Assembly (NCBI RefSeq): GCF_000968175.1
Contig: NZ_FO704551.1
Coordinates: 1,178,001 to 1,242,000, forward strand
From: Xenorhabdus poinarii G6
Lineage (GTDB): Bacteria > Pseudomonadota > Gammaproteobacteria > Enterobacterales > Enterobacteriaceae
Direction of reading: 5' to 3'
DNA: 64,000 bases
This document shows, one piece after another, positions 61,004-64,000 of the stretch. The notes beneath the pieces are model-generated. The model was not told where the DNA came from. It ran no database searches and saw nothing but the letters and a program-made list of their open reading frames with translations. How positions within the stretch are numbered: position 1 is the first letter of the stretch; each line of letters opens with the position of its first letter. The translations under genes and the position numbers were made by a program.

Positions 61004-62569
61004 ATGGTATCTCTACCTCAAAAAATCACAGTCACAACAGATAATGGAACGGACTTATCTAATAATGTAACATTAATTGCTGATCAATATTTAAAATTAT
61101 TAATTAATTTATCAGGAGGAACAAAAGATTTTACCAATACGGATACGATCACGCTGACACCAGACAGTGATTGGATGACCGTGGTTAAAGAAAATAAAGT
61201 CACAATTATGCCTCAACATGCTGTTGCTGAGTTTTTGGTTAAAGTGAATAGTGATAAACAGTTTTTCAATAAGTTACAATCTTTTACTGTCAGTACATCA
61301 AATGCCGGTTATTATTCCCGGCGTTTCAGTTTTAATCTCTCAGATATTATGCTGGATACGTTATCCCTAACAGCAGATAAGTTTCATATCGACGCGCCTG
61401 CTGGTGAAAATAATCCAGACCTGGAAAATACTCATCGAGTAACAATATCAACCACGGTAAAAAATAGCGCCGGTGTAGCAATCCAAAACCTAAGGGTGAA
61501 TATATCAGCAAATAGCGTAGACAGTTTATCAAAAATTGGTTTAATGGATGCTGAAGGTATCCCATTACAACTTAATACCCGTGATCCATCATTGTATCAA
61601 CAATTTACCTTGATCACAGATGCTGATGGAAATTTGAAATTTTATGTATTTCCTCAAAAAAACACGGATATTGTATTATCTTTTTATAGTTCAATAGAAG
61701 GTTTACCTATTGAGAAAAAATCTGAAAAAGCTTTATTTGTTTTAAATTCAGTAATTGCTGAATTTGAAGAGCATCTGATTGCTCCTGATATAGTAGAAAT
61801 ACAGGGTGATATTTTGAAACAACCAGAGGATCAAAAATATTTTAATGTAAAAATCCCCCCTTATAACGATGCAAAAGTTACTGATTATATCATATATATT
61901 ATCAATGATAATATTTTAGAAGAATATTTTGTTGTTGAAGATTTGTCAAAATTAGATGACTATTCTTATCCGTTGCCATACTAAATATTTTCTACATCAA
62001 AGGAAAATGAATTTAGTTATATTATTGGAAGGGAAAATGCAAGTATTAAATATTCTGATGTTATTATTTTTAATTACCATGCTGCTAAAAATAATGTGCC
62101 AGACATTAATGAGGATAGGGTTTTTGATTTGCCTAAAGTGTATTCGAGTTATGGGATCGATCCAAGTAATATTGTAAATCCAAAAGATACAATTAATTAC
62201 AATTTAATTAGCCAACATAAGTTTAATGGCGGCAGTACTCTTTTTGTGGAAGTTGAAGCCGATTCAGCAGATAATCAGAAAGTAAATCCTGGAGATACGG
62301 TTGGGATTAAGTTATTTATTCAATCCACTAATAGAGGTGACGTATCTTATACAGGTACAATTCAATTACCTAAGGCGACTACGGGGACAACATCAAAAGG
62401 ACATCTCTCAATCCCGATTAATATAACCGGTGATATTGATTCAGGTGCCTCAGGGAGAGCGGCAGTGATTTATATTGAATATTATAAAGTGGGTGGTGAT
62501 GATGATCAGTACAGTCAATATTGGCAAGGATATATTGACACGACGCTGCCTGGAGGGGGCGTTGAATAG
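61004..62569 (+). pseudogene. Ig-like/Big-type protein gene interrupted by one in-frame stop
   Basis: The plus strand encodes about 326 residues to a TAA at 61982-61984 (...YSYPLPY). The same frame then stays fully open for another 195 residues to 62569 (IFSTSKENEFSYIIGRENA..., ending TTLPGGGVE). Both parts share very low GC and the same style of beta-rich sequence, so they are read here as one gene of about 521 residues broken by a nonsense codon. The protein has Ig-like features (ISTTVKNSAGVAIQNLRVNI, TLITDADGNLKFYVF), like bacterial Big_1 domains, but no signal peptide or anchor. The family was not recognised further. The ATG at 61004 follows AAGGA by 11 bases; an ATG at 60962 would add 14 residues. 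A 157-residue downstream frame from 62096 might be translated alone. Confidence 0.6.
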
Positions 62570-62609
62570 TTAACTACAAAATCTTATTCATTTTTAATGC
62601 TACACCAAG

Positions 62610-62647
62610 CCCTTATTTACCTCCGCGAAACGAGGGTGAGTAAGGGG
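62610..62647. repeat. Imperfect hairpin between the Ig-like gene and menD
   Basis: CCCTTATTTACCTC and GAGGGTGAGTAAGGG pair with a few mismatches around CGCGAAAC. No T run follows. It could end the Ig-like gene transcript. The rest of the 287-bp interval shows only short palindromes (CCTTATCTT/AAGATAAGG near 62700 and 62757). Confidence 0.4.
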
Positions 62648-62856
62648 TTGAAGTACGATAAGTAGACATAATAAACCTGCATGTTGTTCTTACTGAGCCT
62701 TATCTTTCTCGTTTGGCGCGAAAATAGTGTCATTTAAAGGGCAATTCCTTGAACTAAGATAAGGAAATTGTTTTTACAGCCATTAAGATCAAGAACACCT
62801 TATATAATATCCCTTACTCTCTGGCTCTATTTTTAAAAGAAATTTTTGAACATTGT

Positions 62857-64000
62857 ATGTCAAACTGCGCACTTAACCGCCGTTGGGCGGAACTTTTATT
62901 AGAAGCATTGACCCGCTACGGATTGCGTCATGTCTGTATTGCCCCTGGCTCCCGTTCGACCCCATTGACATTGGCAGCCGCAGAAAACCAGACGTTGATC
63001 TGTCATACCCATTTTGATGAGCGTGGCTTGGGGCACTTGGCTTTGGGGCTGGCAAAAGCGAGCCAGGAGCTGGTCGCGGTTATTGTGACATCTGGAACGG
63101 CGGTCGCCAATCTGTATCCCGCCCTGATTGAATCGGGATTGACGGGAGAACGATTGGTGTTTCTCACGGCTGACAGACCCCCTGAATTAATTGATTGTGG
63201 CGCGAATCAGGCAATCCGTCAGGTCGGTATTTTCGCTTCTCATCCCACGCAGGTTTTAGCCTTGCCGCCGCCCACGACCGATATTCCTGCCAGTTGGTTG
63301 GTGTCTTCCATCGATAATGCCATGGCAAACCTGCAACACGGTACTCTGCATATCAACTGCCCGTTTGCAGAACCTTTGTACGGTGATGAGATGGCGGCAC
63401 ATCAGGATTGGTTGCAAACGTTGGGAGAGTGGTGGCAGAGCGATGAACCGTGGTTGGTTCAGCCGGCAATGCATACGGTGGTTAAGGCCGTCGATTGGGA
63501 TATCTGGCAGAAAAAACAGGGCATTGTGCTGGCAGGCAGAATGAGTCCTGAAGAGGGTAAATATGTTGCGCAATGGGCAAAAAGCATGGGCTGGCCGCTG
63601 ATTGGTGATGTATTGTCTCAAACAGGGCAACCGTTACCACATGCCGAATTATGGTTGAATCATCCCCGCACTCAAGCGATTTTGGCGCAGGGGCAATTGG
63701 TGATCCAATTTGGTGCCAGTCTGACAGGAAAACAGGTATTGCAATGGCAGGCCAACTGTCAGCCTGAGCAGTATTGGATCGTGGCTCCTCTGTCCGGCAG
63801 GCTTGATCCTGCCAACCATCGAGGGCGCAAATTCACCTGTCGTGTGGCTGATTGGTTACAGGTTCATCCTGCCTGCCCGCAAGCACCTTGGGCTGATGAG
63901 TTAAATACGTGGTCAAGCCGCGTGTTTAACTGCGTCGAAGCAAAGCTGGCGGGGGAATTCAGTGAGGCTGCTGTTGCACATCAATTGCCTCAATTGTTAC
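62857..64000 (+). CDS. menD: SEPHCHC synthase MenD, N-terminal part
   Basis: The first 381 residues of a thiamine diphosphate-dependent enzyme that joins isochorismate and 2-oxoglutarate (with loss of CO2) in menaquinone synthesis. It runs off the right edge; the family has about 556 residues, so the C-terminal ThDP-binding motif is outside. Signatures: [35 protein letters not shown] with the ThDP-activating Glu region, [41 protein letters not shown] and [15 protein letters not shown]. The ATG at 62857 gives [20 protein letters not shown] as in relatives; no clear ribosome binding site precedes it. The usual upstream partner menF is not present; the Ig-like gene occupies that side. Confidence 0.95.
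   Translation, partial: MSNCALNRRWAELLLEALTRYGLRHVCIAPGSRSTPLTLAAAENQTLICHTHFDERGLGHLALGLAKASQELVAVIVTSGTAVANLYPALIESGLTGERLVFLTADRPPELIDCGANQAIRQVGIFASHPTQVLALPPPTTDIPASWLVSSIDNAMANLQHGTLHINCPFAEPLYGDEMAAHQDWLQTLGEWWQSDEPWLVQPAMHTVVKAVDWDIWQKKQGIVLAGRMSPEEGKYVAQWAKSMGWPLIGDVLSQTGQPLPHAELWLNHPRTQAILAQGQLVIQFGASLTGKQVLQWQANCQPEQYWIVAPLSGRLDPANHRGRKFTCRVADWLQVHPACPQAPWADELNTWSSRVFNCVEAKLAGEFSEAAVAHQLPQLL

Noticed and set aside
1..64000. CRISPR arrays, tRNA or rRNA genes, insertion sequences, prophage genes
   Set aside because: None was found: no regularly spaced repeats, no cloverleaf or rRNA-like stretches, and no transposase or integrase reading frame.

Overview
The window looks like a chromosomal segment of an entomopathogenic enterobacterium of the Morganellaceae, most likely Xenorhabdus (Photorhabdus is the main alternative). 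The reasons are enterobacterial synteny (yfcH-yfcG-yfcD, pta-ackA-yfbV, yfbS-yfbR-alaA-lrhA-nuoA-N, menD), proteins clearly diverged from E. coli, moderate-to-low GC with very AT-rich intergenic regions, and a large NRPS gene inserted between core genes. The genus call is an inference from content; no marker gene was searched.

Layout. 1-1836: yfcH (partial), yfcG, yfcD. 1837-10188: a complete arginine succinyltransferase operon astCADBE in the E. coli order, with a candidate sigma-54 promoter, followed by a CycA-like amino acid permease. 10389-23766, all minus strand: an NRPS of about 3823 residues, an MFS transporter and a small HD-like protein, with the last two overlapping by ATGA. The NRPS reads C-A-T-C-A-T-C-A-T-C-T: it has no thioesterase and its last module has no adenylation domain. 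24108-34261: central metabolism and regulation (pta, ackA, yfbV, yfbS, yfbR, alaA, lrhA). 34918-49948: the 13-gene nuo operon for respiratory complex I (nuoC and nuoD fused), closed by a strong terminator. 50029-60082, all minus strand: an EAL phosphodiesterase, a C39-like peptidase, a YfiN-type GGDEF cyclase, a shortened YfiR and the hmsHFRS (pgaABCD) operon for poly-N-acetylglucosamine. 60083-62569: an AT-rich stretch with an Ig-like protein gene broken by one in-frame stop. 62857 to the end: the first part of menD.

How the parts fit. The ast operon breaks arginine down to glutamate and ammonia, and the linked permease could supply amino acids to it. Pta-AckA, AlaA and complex I are housekeeping carbon, amino acid and respiratory functions; LrhA is a global regulator of motility and virulence in related bacteria. 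The hms block pairs synthesis and turnover of c-di-GMP with export of a biofilm polysaccharide that is activated by c-di-GMP, so it looks like one functional island.

The most unusual points are: (i) the NRPS terminal module, whose A domain seems to have been removed cleanly between the C-A and A-T linkers; (ii) four 8-bp repeats inside the 5' coding end of the linked transporter, which can pair with the leader to place the ribosome binding site in a hairpin loop; (iii) a YfiR lacking its central half, next to a peptidase in the place usually taken by yfiB; (iv) the nonsense-interrupted Ig-like gene; and (v) four 16-bp repeats at the astD start codon.
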